The position numbers and the translations under genes are program-made. Under the pieces are notes generated by a model, which worked only from the letters and a program-made list of their open reading frames with translations, was not told the DNA's origin and searched no databases. Source: Trametes villosa (taxonomy: Eukaryota > Basidiomycota > Agaricomycetes > Polyporales > Polyporaceae). Taken from it: a DNA stretch of 64,000 bases. This document shows positions 1 to 10,276 of the stretch, piece by piece (the first letter of the stretch is position 1; each line of letters starts with the position of its first letter). The stretch lies in assembly GCA_002964805.2 (NCBI GenBank), contig PUDQ02000018.1, forward strand, positions 248,001-312,000, read 5' to 3'.

Positions 1-984
1 TATATCTCACTCATAACATCATACATCCGCATCTCACCGCCGTACCACAAGACTGTACCACCCCTTGAATACCGCCCGTCACCGTCACTCTGGCCCCGCT
101 TCCTCATCCACCTCATCCTCCATCCCAACAACCAACACCGCGCCGCCTGTGCTCTCTGCTACGTTTTCTGCTTTCGCTGCTTGTTGTGTTCTTGGCTCAG
201 TACGCTAGATCACCGCCTAATCCGCCCGCCGCCTGTAGTCGCCCATGGCGCGCGCCCCCAGTGCGCGCCCGGCATGTATTGATACGCGCTAATGCATACG
301 CAAGTGCGCCTCTTCGCCGTCGCCGCCTCCATAGGGCATGCACGGAACGCACCCCCTGTGTGTCGTCTCACCGGTAACGTCCCTCCTATTCACTTCCAAC
401 TTTCTACGCCGTCGTCGGCGGTCGACGAGGAACGCCCCAAGCCGGCCACCCCCACAGGCGCCCGCGCGCATCTCCACCTGTGGGCGGAGGCCAGGCGCGG
501 TCGAGCCGTGCGGGGCGGGCGTGTATGCGCTCGCCCGCGCGGTTCCCGCTGTGCCCGCACGTCGGGAGGGGGCGAGAGCGATGCATCGTCGAGTGGTATT
601 GACGAGCCCCACGTGGGACTCCTGCCGATGCGAGGACCGTGCCGGAATTGGGGTAGTATATGGGGCTGACATTTCTTGGGGTCGGTTTGGGTATGAGGAT
701 ATAGCCATGTAGTGTGTACTCGACGAGCAGATGCCTGCGGACAACGTGAACCAATATTGCATGCTGGGCTGGCTACTTGAACGTCTGACCTTTCATACAA
801 CCACAGTACTGGTTGGTAGTGCTCGTCTATCATCTATTGGAATACCTTGTGTACACTCTCAGCGTGCCCCCCAAGTCAGTGTTGAATTCAGCGTTCAATC
901 CTCCACACTTCGGGTTTCTGACCTCGCTACTACCAGTACTTTACGCCTGCCGGGGCCCGAGGCCGCCAAGGCGGGTCACCCAAA
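1..984. other. left-edge region without a recognisable gene
   Basis: Pyrimidine-rich at the extreme left, then mixed sequence. Several overlapping open frames run on both strands between 290 and 830, but they show no domain, no consistent splice sites and low-complexity Arg/Pro/Ala composition, so I do not call them. It may include the 3' or 5' flank of a gene outside the window. Confidence 0.5.
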
Positions 985-1265
985 TCCCTCTCCGAGAAAG
1001 GCTGCCGCTCAACCTACCTCCGGATCCGCGCTTCCATCGTAAATTGACGAACCTGTTGGACAATATCATCCAAGCCCGGACGGTGTACTCCGTTAACGAG
1101 CTTCCTGTTACCTGTAATGACTGGCCTAATGAGATGCTGCAGCCAATAACGATTCGCAGGAGCACGGCCTCGCGACGGGAGTCATGCCCTTGGCTACCAC
1201 CCGAATTCATCGACCATAGGATGGTCCAGGTTACGGGGATGGATGAATTTATGGCGTGTCGTTGA
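985..1265 (+). pseudogene. decayed C-terminal fragment of a DUF6534 membrane protein gene
   Basis: This stretch matches the last two coding exons, and the intron between them, of the intact DUF6534 gene at 12465-14671. Shared landmarks in the same order are CCTCTCCGAG, AACCTGTTGGAC, GCGGTGTAC (here ACGGTGTAC), CGCAGGAGC at the exon start, an identical 16-mer CCTTGGCTACCACCCG, and GGGGATGGATGA near the stop. The translated ends correspond: GMDEFMACR-stop here, GMDDFVCR-stop in the intact gene. Only the C-terminal tail is recognisable, with no membrane segments upstream, and the intron and last exon are rearranged by small indels. I read it as a relic of a duplicated copy in opposite orientation. 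The left limit is approximate. Confidence 0.65.
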
Positions 1266-2353
1266 GCATGAGCCCAGGCCCATGGATGTCCGACAATCCC
1301 TCACGACGAGCTCGTTTCCTAGGTACGATGCAACCGTATTTTCAGGACGTACGCGTACGTACGTCCGGTATAACCCATATCTACTGGCCTAGAGATCTTG
1401 ACGTTCGCATTACCTCTCGTTTGACGACGCCCCCGGCGACTAACCGCCCGACGCCGTCCCACATGCCCGGACTATGCCCATGCCCATGCTTATGCCCACT
1501 CGCTCACCTAGAACTCTCTTACGATACCTAATCAACGCGCTATGTGCGGTCCCGCCGCTGTAGTCGATACCGGCCCCTTGTATACCTTAGTAGACGGCTG
1601 TTAAGCACTACTTGAATATATCAGATCCAAAAAAAAGACGTTCGCATTACTAGTACTCAATGGTACTTATGATACGGCTCACGGGGCAGACGAACATTGC
1701 TCCTGGTACCTGCTCTGTTAGATACTACCTTCAGGAATACGGTGGACATGCCCGCTGCGATCCTCCAGTGCGTTGCGGACTGATATCCTTAACATTGGGC
1801 TCGCTGGTTCTACGCGAGTATGTTTGACGATGCACCGTTTCGTAGCGGTAGGATGATCCCCACGCCACGGGTGCCTCAGCAGATGGATCAGACCGTCATC
1901 AGACCCGGGCGGACCGCAAGACGACGAGAAGCCTTCATTTTAGATATCCAGAACGAGCTCTGAGCGTGCGAAGCCGTGCTTGATTCAGCGAGCTCTGGCA
2001 GGGAGACTGCATATATACAGCCAGATTTGGCAGTCGCGCAGCACGCCACGACATGAGAGACCGGTCAACAAGGCATGGAATGCAGAGAGTTGGCGAGCAG
2101 GGAACATAAAGCGAGAGGGGGAGGGAAGAGGGCGTCGAGCGAAGACAAGATCGACGCTGCCAGAGCGCGGGAGAGAACATGGAAACGAGGAATCAGCGTG
2201 GCTGGTTGGCCGTGACGCCGGTGCGCTCCTTGTCTCTTCACTTCACCTTCGTCGCTGTCCCCGCCGTCTGCGACGACGACGGCCCCGCCTTTCGTCCTTC
2301 CTTCCGCCCGCCTCTCGTTTTCTCATGACCTTCTGTCCGTCTAGCTTCGTCCG
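1266..2353. other. intergenic region, 5' flank of the Ser-rich gene
   Basis: No supported gene. A short phrase GACGTTCGCATTAC occurs twice (near 1401 and 1637). The last 200 bases before 2354 are rich in C and T (runs such as CTTCGTCGCTGTCCCC), typical of a fungal promoter or 5' leader. Confidence 0.5.
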
Positions 2354-5300
2354 ATGACCCCCCGCCCTGCGCTGGCTCCCAAGTCTCGTCCTTTGTCGGC
2401 AATTTTCATCGGGTCTGCTGGTTCAACGCCCCCCACCCTCCCCGATCTCCCTGAACCACCCAGCCCGAGCACCTCTTCCGGCCTGCCCAGCCCGCCCGCC
2501 ACAAACTCTACGGGCAGCGGAAGCGTCGGCGAAGGCAGCACTAACGCCGGCAGTCTCCGTCACCGTCCGTCCAGCATAAGGTCCTTCTCAGACATGTCTG
2601 GCGGCTCTGGTGACCGATCCTACGGCACCAACAAGAAGCGGGGGTCCTCCCTAGACGATGAAGACGAACAAGATGAGAACGAAAACGATGAGGATCACAC
2701 GGCGCGGTTGTCGGACGACCGGAGGCGCTCCTTCCCCAAGGCCGCCTCCGATAACCAGAACGCGTTGCAACGGGTCAAGAACCTGACTCAGAGGAATCGA
2801 ATGGTGCGTAATGTACGCCCTTTGGGTGCGCATATACTCACGGTTTCTACCACCGATCGCTGCGATTCCCCCAACCCGGCTGTACCCCTCTGGCGACGTG
2901 CTGCGCAACTGCGTCGTACGCGCTCCAAAATGTCATTTGCCATTGACTTGCTTCCTACTCGCGCGTGTATGGTATAGGTTCTGGACAAGCTGTCTTCGAT
3001 TTCTCGCGGTTCTCCCGTTCCCTCCAACCACTCTCGGTCTCCTATGTCGCCTCCCACTGCAGGCTCCTCTTCTTCTTCCGGCACCTCTTCGTCGCGCGTG
3101 CAATCAGTACAGCCTCGCCCTCAATCAGCCTCAAATGGCTCCAGCAATGGCCGTCGTCGCGAAACGCAGCTATCTGGCTCTGAAACAGAGCGCGAAAGCC
3201 AGTATCACTCGAATCACTCGGCGTCATCTGATGGCAGACCGAACACGCCGCCGCCGCCGCCACCGCCGTCTGCGTTTCCCGAGATTCGTGCCCCAGCATC
3301 AGTCAGACAGCGACGGATATCCGCACCAGCCTCTCCAAGTAAGCCTGTCAGGGCTGCTCGCGACAGAGACCGCGCTCCGTCTCCAGGCCCCTCAAGGGCT
3401 CGCAAGCGGGTATCTACCGCTCTATCCGTGGACGAAGGATACGAGCAGTATCGTTCTGACGATGAAGATGTCACGGCTGCCGCACTCGCCGCTGTGGCAT
3501 CGTCCCGGAGAAGCCCTAACGGCGGCAGCGCCAAGAAGGGGAGACAACCCTTGCCCCGGGAGTTCATGGAGAGGAAGACGTCAGACGAGAAGGTATGTCC
3601 GCTTTAACAACAGCAGGCGCTTCAACCCGATGTAACGCATTGTATTTGCAGCCTCTAGTCGAACCTGCTACACCACATCGACACTCTGCTCGCAATGAGT
3701 TAGGGCGAGCCTCTCCGTCCCCTCGGAAGAACAGGGTCGTGGCTTCCGACCCGCCAGCGTCGCCTCGTCGACTCGGACAGTCCAGATATTCGACCGTGCG
3801 CGAGCTAACGCGCAAGCATCAAACTCGGTGGATGTCAGAAGACCTTTCCTCTCCCTCCAGGGAAACGGTTGACGACTCATACGACGGTGTTAACGGGGGG
3901 ATGGGCAGGCGCCAAGGTCACCGAACCGGAAGCTCTGAAGGCCTGTTAGGGGCCGCCGGAGGGAGGAGCTTGATCGGTGAGGGACTACGAGCCGCGGGGC
4001 TTACGAAAAAGAGGGACGAGGACGTGTTCACCTACGCGCACGGCGACATCCAAGCTATCCCGCCCCGTCGAACACGCTCCACAGGGAATTCCTCGGTCAT
4101 CGCAGGCGGCCAGGGGAATGCTTCTCAAGAGGAAACCCGGGAGAGTACTGGCAGATGGGTCGACGAGGGCGCCGTGCTCTTGCGGGACCCGAAGACACCG
4201 CTCAACAGCACCTACCGGTTCACTGACCGCAGACCACAGAGCGGGATGGCGGCTCGTCCCGGCACTTCCATGGCTGCGCTTCACCACGACACTCACGACC
4301 CGGTTCCTCCGCGGACCGCTCCCCCCGCACTACGGTCGTACAAGTCGACGTACGCTCTCCCGAACCGGATGGTCGACGAGTTGCAGGATCAGTCCACCCA
4401 CGAACGCGCGTCATCCTCCCCTTTCTCCGCTCATCGACCATCTACCGCTCAGGGCGGTGCGCGAGACAACAACGCGGAACACCGGCGACTGATGTTCGAG
4501 TCCCTGTCGATGTTCGAGTCGCAGCTCTCGCGCCTACCCCCGATGGGTCAGACGTCTACCTCGACCATCCCGGAGGTCTTCCAGAGCGCTCAACACCTGG
4601 TGCATGCCCTGGATAAGCTCAACGGCATGTTGAAGGAGGGCACAAACCGGGCGCTAGAGGCTCAGATCGACGCGGAGGTCTCTGACTACAAGGACGGCGT
4701 CGACCTTGTAGGGCTCTGGCAGGAGGTGGGCTCCGATCACCGGGAGAACCTTCGTGTCAGCGACGAGGTTGTGCGGAACATGACCGGCTTCCTACTGGGC
4801 GTCGGGAAGATCCTTCGAGAGGCTACCTCGTACGGTGGCCAGCAGCATCTCCGGACGATGAGCCTAGACGAGGAGGTGGTACGCAGGGGTACGCCGGACA
4901 TACAGACCAACGGCGGCCGGGACCCTGACGGCCGCCGTAGTCGCGAGATGAGACGGAGCTGGGAGCCGGGCAAGGAGACCAACAAACTCCTGACTCGGCT
5001 GTCCAGTTTGGAGAGGAGTGGCGCAACGAGGTCACGGCCTGGTTCCGCCATGAACATGATGCGGAGCTCTGCGACGTCGAGCAGCGAAGGGCGAAGCAGC
5101 AGCGACGCAGCGAACGACGGCACCCCGGCCACGATGCGACAATCCGCGCCCATCGCGTCTGCATCCTCCGTCGCACGACGTCTGTACGCTCCGAGGGACC
5201 GGGGGGAAGTCGCGGCACCTCTCGTAACCTCCCTAAGTTCGGAGGAGTACCTTGGCGACTACGAACCCTCTCCGACACCTGTCTCCCGACAAGCGCACGT

Positions 5301-5961
5301 CTCGCTGCCCGACCGTCGCCTCCCTGCGCTCTCCGTCGCACCATCCTTATCCACCGTGCCCTCCGAGTCGCTTCTCACTCGCAGCAGCACCAGTTCTGGT
5401 TCTGCAGAGAAGACGAGCCGGCGGAAGATATCGACCAGTTCGATCGTCACGGTCCGCGCCGAGCCCTCCACGTTCGTCCCTGTTATCAAGCCTTCGAACC
5501 CCACCACCGCTGTCACTACCCACACGGTATCCGCGTCTCCGGAGACCAGCCGGACGCCCTTCCCCATGCTTCGGAGCGATTCGACTAGCTCCGCACGGTC
5601 GAACGGCGTGACGTTCTCCCGCCCGGCCACGATGTCTGTGTCCTCCGCGCTGAATGGGCTCCAGCAGCAACACGAACGGGGTGCGAGAAGCCGCACCACA
5701 TCCAGTACCTCCTCCGTTGCTGATAATAAGACTGCAGTGCTCGCGCCTCCCGCACCCATATCCTCGTCGACCTCCGGTTCTGAGTCGGAGAGGGAGACGC
5801 GATGGAAGACTCTGAGTTCACGCCCCCGCGTCTCCCTTGACAGCGACCGCAGCGGGGAAAGCCCGATCGATGCTGTCGACCGCAGCCTTGCGACTGTATC
5901 GTACTCCGCCGCCCGCAAGGAGCGACGCAGAACCATCACCGAGATATTCCACCAGAAATAG
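2354..5961 (+). CDS. large Ser/Pro/Arg-rich protein of unknown function (three exons)
   Basis: Three exons join in frame: 2354-2803, 2978-3592 and 3652-5961 (introns gtgcgt...tatag and gtatgt...tgcag, both phase 0), giving about 1124 aa. Most of the protein is low-complexity Ser/Pro/Arg with an acidic patch near residues 100-115 (repeated D and E) and many SP and RS dipeptides, as in phosphorylated cytoskeletal or cell-cycle scaffolds. One ordered segment stands out, around genomic 4480-4850, beginning LMFESLSMFESQLSRLPP and running through SAQHLVHALDKLNGML to SDEVVRNMTGFLLGVGKIL; it should form amphipathic helices. The C-terminus is basic (ARKERRRTITEIFHQK). There is no signal peptide or membrane segment. 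I do not recognise the family; a spindle-pole, septation or polarity scaffold is a guess. The gene structure is well supported by phase, the function is not. Confidence 0.8.
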
Positions 5962-8203
5962 GCCTTCCCATGTCTTCTTTTGGGTGAGTCGCGCTGCCCG
6001 TGTCACTGCATTCAAGACTATCTGACTGACCATCGGATAGACTGTAGATCAGACCCTACTGTGCCCTTCGTCGCATCCGCCGCGCCCCATTGGACCGGCC
6101 CTCGTCCCTTTACAGCCCTCTCTTCAGGCCCACTCCGCCGGACAGTTCGTAGTTCCTCTTCGCGTTCATTCTTGGCCGCACGCCCGGCTGTAGCGCCGAG
6201 GGGCCCCCGTGCCCAGCTGCGTGTCTCCCCTGTCCCTGTCCCTGTCTCCCCGTCCCCGCGCCCAATCCTCTTCTCTCTGTCCCCATACTGTCTCTCTCTC
6301 CCCATCTCTCTCTCCCTCTCAACCTCTGTATCCCGAAGACGCACGTATGTTTATGGGCTTCATGCACGATATGACGAGTCGCCCCAGAGTACCCCTTGCT
6401 AATTAACTATAGCAATGTAATGGGATGATGTTCAAACGACCTAATCACTGTACCCCTGTCGAGTTCCTGCGTCTGGGCTTTCTGATCTTCGTCCGGTCTT
6501 CTAGAGGTTTTATGAGCGTGGGCCTGAGTACGGCCGACGCTGACGACGCCGCAGGTGAGTACTTTGCTTCCCGAAGGATCTTCAGGTACTGAGAGTTTCG
6601 CTCTAGAGCCAGCCAGGTCCGTCGGAGCTATTGCCGTACTCCCCGGCGCATGCACACTGGCCAGCTACTACGCCGCAGACGTCAGCTGGAGTGCGTGCCG
6701 GACTGCTCTTCTCTTCTCCTGTCTCGCCGACGTGCGGCGGAAAGCTCGTCGGTTTCGCGTTGCCTGAACTCTCAACGCCACGATCACAGTCGCTGGGCAA
6801 GTGTGCAGCCGTCGAGGGACGCAGTCGCGCGCCGGACCCGCCGGCTCTTCCGTTACGAGAGAGTGCCCATCAAGTGAGCAGGAAGAGTGTCAAACAACCT
6901 ATTCGCATTACTCACCTGGTCCCGCGAAGCTCGCGCTGAGCCACGTCCACACGCATTCGAGCTAGCAAGGCACCCACCGGATGCGCTCTCCCCCCGAGAT
7001 GCCCTGCGCGCACTCCGCCAGCGCGACGCCTGCTTGACGTACTCAATGCCGAACGCGCGCGAAGGCGAAAATGGTGAATAGAGGGGGCAGGCAGGTGTCC
7101 GATTGAGGTGCCGTTCCACTCTTCTGCCAGATGGGCTGCGCGTGTCTTTTGAACGGCACTTCCCGCTTTTTTCCAGCAGCTCGCCTTATCGTCGCGCCGT
7201 GCACTCGCACGAAGGCTGAGTCGTCGGTGGCAACGGCCGGCGCGCTCGCACGCACGGTCAGTTAGGGCGCAGCCTCGGGCCCTGTACGAGCCCGGGAAAG
7301 GTCGCCGGAGTTCACAGGTGCGCCCGTGCGCGAACCATGAGGGCCAGTTGGAGCGTCCTCGCTGCGGGAGAAGAGGTCGTAGAAACGTCGCGATGGGCGA
7401 ACACGACACATCCCTACACGCCCGCGCGCCCGAGACGGGATCGCAGCGTCCGCATGCGCATCAATATCCATCACTAGCGAGTGCGACGACGCTCGAGGAC
7501 GATGACGTCGTCGAAGAGGGACAGGCGGTTGCCTCGCGTCGGGTCCGTGCAGCTGGGAATGATGGATGAGAGTGGGAAGATTCCTGGCATGTCGGTGTGC
7601 TTCAGCTTCTTGCGGGCCTTCTTGTCCTCGCTGAGAAGCGCGTCCGCGCATTGAACCTGAGCTTGAGCTTGCTCAGGCGCGCTGCGATTGAATTCGTACG
7701 ATTGGTTCCGCATTCTCGCCGACGTTGCCGAATGTCGGCCTCTGCCGTTATGCTGCCGTGCGCCCCCGAGAGGACTTCACTCGACGCCTCTGAACGCCTT
7801 CACCGGGCACTCACCAGCTGGGCGAAAGATTGCTACAATCTGGTACAACACAGGTACGCGAGGGTACGCGAGGGTTATTACTTATCTCGGGTACCAGGAT
7901 TAATCTGGGAGAACCGTCTTGCCCGAGTGGGTAAACGTCGGGAGAGCGCGTGGGTGCTCGCGTGGAGATGTACTGAAGATCACGTCCTGAGTTGCGTCTC
8001 GAAGCGTGCCGAGGCCAGTGAATGGGAATCATAATATTCGCACTTCCGCCGAGCTGATCGCTCCTCGCGCTTGCTCTCCTCCCACCACTCGCGCTCCTGC
8101 GACTCCTTCCCTCCGTCGCCAGCGCGCGCTGCGCGACCCCACACTCCTTTATACCCCACACTCCTTGCTGGAGCGTAGCAGCCCAGCGCCCCGCGCGCAC
8201 CCG
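5962..8203. other. intergenic region, 2.2 kb, no supported gene
   Basis: After the stop at 5961 there is C/T-rich sequence with CTCTCTCTCCC runs (about 6230-6330). Open frames on both strands are short and compositionally random. One minus-strand frame at about 7474-7713 reads more protein-like (it ends in LSLFDDVIVLERRRTR), but it lacks a start and partner exons, so I leave it as a possible relic. The final 200 bases precede the membrane/SH3 gene and probably hold its promoter and leader. Confidence 0.5.
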
Positions 8204-10276
8204 ATGCCCGACATGCACGCTGCAGTCGCTGCTCGCAGCACCATGCAGCACCGGCACAAGCGTGTCGGCGAGCTCGAAGAGCGCGCCCTCATCAATTTGC
8301 CCTTCCCGATACCCTCCACTCCTCTTCTCGACCCGATCCTCAAACCGCTCGCCCCCCTCCTCACGCCAATCATCGACGGCACACACCCCGAGACGAAGAC
8401 GACGAGCACGACGCCGACCGCGCACACGACCAGCACGACCCCAACGCAGGCTCCCGCTCCCACAGCCAACCCCACGACCCCCGCCTCGAGCCCCACCTCC
8501 CCCAGCACAGGCAATCCCCCAGCCGGTGGCGGAAGCAACTCTCCAGGCAATGGTGGAAGTAGTGCTCCTGGAAACAGCGGGAGCAGCGGTAGCGGAGGCA
8601 GCGCGAACAACGGCAGCGGCAGCAGCGATGGTTCGAGCGGCGGCGGATCGGGCGGCAGCTCCGGCTCTACCACTCCTGGCGGTTCTGCGAACAACGCTGG
8701 CGGCGCGTCCAACCCCAGCGCATCTACAGTGGGAGGCGTCCCGGCCGCGTCTGGCACTGGTGTTACCGTCCCAGGCACACTCGTGTCGGACCCTTCCTCG
8801 TTCGGGACAGGATCCGAAGGAAGCTCGGGCTCGGACGCATCTGGCGGCGGTTCCGCCGGTTCAGCCGTTGCGACCAACCTCAGCGGGGTCGTGAACGCCA
8901 ACGGAGCCTTCGTCTCCGGCACGAGCGTCGCGCTCGCCCCAGGCGAGACAGCCAACGTCGGCGGTTCTACCGGTATCACTACCTCTGCGAACGCCGCGGC
9001 CTCCGACAGAGGGAAGACAGCGGGCGCGAACAGCGGATCGCCCACCGGGTCAGATTCAGGCTCAATGACAGGGACGACCCACGCTGATCCGTCAAACCCG
9101 TCCGCCATGAGTGACGCCAGTGTCCATCACGGATTGTCAACAGGCATCATTGTTGCCATCTGCGTCATCCTCGGCGTGCTCGCCCTCCTCTTCCTCGCCT
9201 TCTGCTGCCGACGGCGCGCTGTCGCCAAGCGTCTTCGCCGCCGGCGGACGTGGTTCACTGCTGGTGCGTACGGCGCAGGCAACAACGAAGAGTACAAAGA
9301 CGGCCCTAGGTCCGCGCGGAGCAGCTTCGCGACGCACTACGACCGCGGGGATGTACTCACGCCCGCACCACAAATCGACCTCTCGGTTACTAGCGGCGAG
9401 ATGTCACAGGTCTGGCCGAGCAACATGAGCGGGTCCATCACGCTGCCCTCTGCGTCTCGCATGGTCGAGTCGATGCCCAGCCCGACCATTAGAGCCGCCC
9501 CAGACCGGAGCAGCTTCAGCTCGATGTCGTCGGGTGGCAGCCGTCCGCCCTCACAAACGTCGCAGTACCTCGCCGCGCCCGATGCAGCAGCCACGCAGGG
9601 ATCGCCCTTTGGCGCCGACTTCCCGTCACCGTTCTCCGTCCGCCCCTTCTCGCCGTCCGAGACCTTCTCCTTCCCTCGCCCGCCACAGGACGATGCCCGC
9701 AGTCGCGCCTCTGGCATGATGAGCGGCTCGGTGGTGAGCGGCTCGATCGTCAGCGGCTCGATCCACAGCGCCGCCTTCTACACCGCCGAAGAGCACCACC
9801 AGTCGCCCGAGCAAGGGTACGCATCCATGCACGCGTCCGTGCACGACCACGAGGCCCCCGCCGAGCCCGCTGAAAACCCGTTCCTCGACTTCACCGAGGT
9901 GCGCCCGGCATCCCCGTCCCCATCTGCGTCCGCGTCGGTCGAGCTGTCGGCAGAGAGTGCGCCGTCCTCTGTGCACTTTGCGCCGACGGAGACCATCCGG
10001 CGGCCGTTCGTGCCGACGATGGACGACGAGATGGCGGTCGCGCCCGAACAGGAGGTGCGCATCCTGCGTCGGTTTGACGACGGCTGGGCGTACGCCGAGA
10101 CGCTCGCGACCGGTCGCCGCGGGCTCATCCCAATCGACACCCTCCGGGAGGTCGAGGAGGACTTGCCCGCGTTCCTCGCGAAGAAGCGGTTGAGCAGCTA
10201 CGCGGCACGGGCCTCGCATAGGGCCTCGCAGCGCGTGAGCGCGTTCAGCGGCGTTTCCGTGGGGAAGGCGATGTAG
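8204..10276 (+). CDS. single-pass membrane protein with mucin-like ectodomain and C-terminal SH3 domain
   Basis: Intronless, about 690 aa from the ATG at 8204 (MPDMHAAVAARS). The frame stays open upstream to 8006, so the start is a judgement. Residues about 55-305 are almost entirely Ser, Thr, Gly, Ala and Pro, the composition of a heavily O-glycosylated stalk. A single hydrophobic helix follows at about 310-335 (TGIIVAICVILGVLALLFL), then CCRRR and a basic stop-transfer run (KRLRRRR), so the C-terminal half should be cytoplasmic. Near the end (about residues 595-652) an SH3 fold can be read: VPTMDDEMAVAPEQEVRIL, then DDGWAYAETL, then GRRGLIPIDTLREV. The layout resembles Fus1-like or surface-sensor proteins in fungi. 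No cleavable signal peptide is obvious, so the helix may act as a signal anchor. The ligand and role are unknown. Confidence 0.82.
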   Translation: MPDMHAAVAARSTMQHRHKRVGELEERALINLPFPIPSTPLLDPILKPLAPLLTPIIDGTHPETKTTSTTPTAHTTSTTPTQAPAPTANPTTPASSPTSPSTGNPPAGGGSNSPGNGGSSAPGNSGSSGSGGSANNGSGSSDGSSGGGSGGSSGSTTPGGSANNAGGASNPSASTVGGVPAASGTGVTVPGTLVSDPSSFGTGSEGSSGSDASGGGSAGSAVATNLSGVVNANGAFVSGTSVALAPGETANVGGSTGITTSANAAASDRGKTAGANSGSPTGSDSGSMTGTTHADPSNPSAMSDASVHHGLSTGIIVAICVILGVLALLFLAFCCRRRAVAKRLRRRRTWFTAGAYGAGNNEEYKDGPRSARSSFATHYDRGDVLTPAPQIDLSVTSGEMSQVWPSNMSGSITLPSASRMVESMPSPTIRAAPDRSSFSSMSSGGSRPPSQTSQYLAAPDAAATQGSPFGADFPSPFSVRPFSPSETFSFPRPPQDDARSRASGMMSGSVVSGSIVSGSIHSAAFYTAEEHHQSPEQGYASMHASVHDHEAPAEPAENPFLDFTEVRPASPSPSASASVELSAESAPSSVHFAPTETIRRPFVPTMDDEMAVAPEQEVRILRRFDDGWAYAETLATGRRGLIPIDTLREVEEDLPAFLAKKRLSSYAARASHRASQRVSAFSGVSVGKAM

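Noticed and set aside
1380..1660. Twice-occurring GACGTTCGCATTAC considered as a CRISPR-like or regulatory repeat
   Set aside because: Only two copies with different flanks and no regular spacing.
8149..9108. 319-codon open frame antisense to the membrane/SH3 gene
   Set aside because: It is the mirror of the Ser/Thr/Gly-rich stalk; its Pro/Glu/Leu composition follows from the codon bias of the sense strand and it has no domain.
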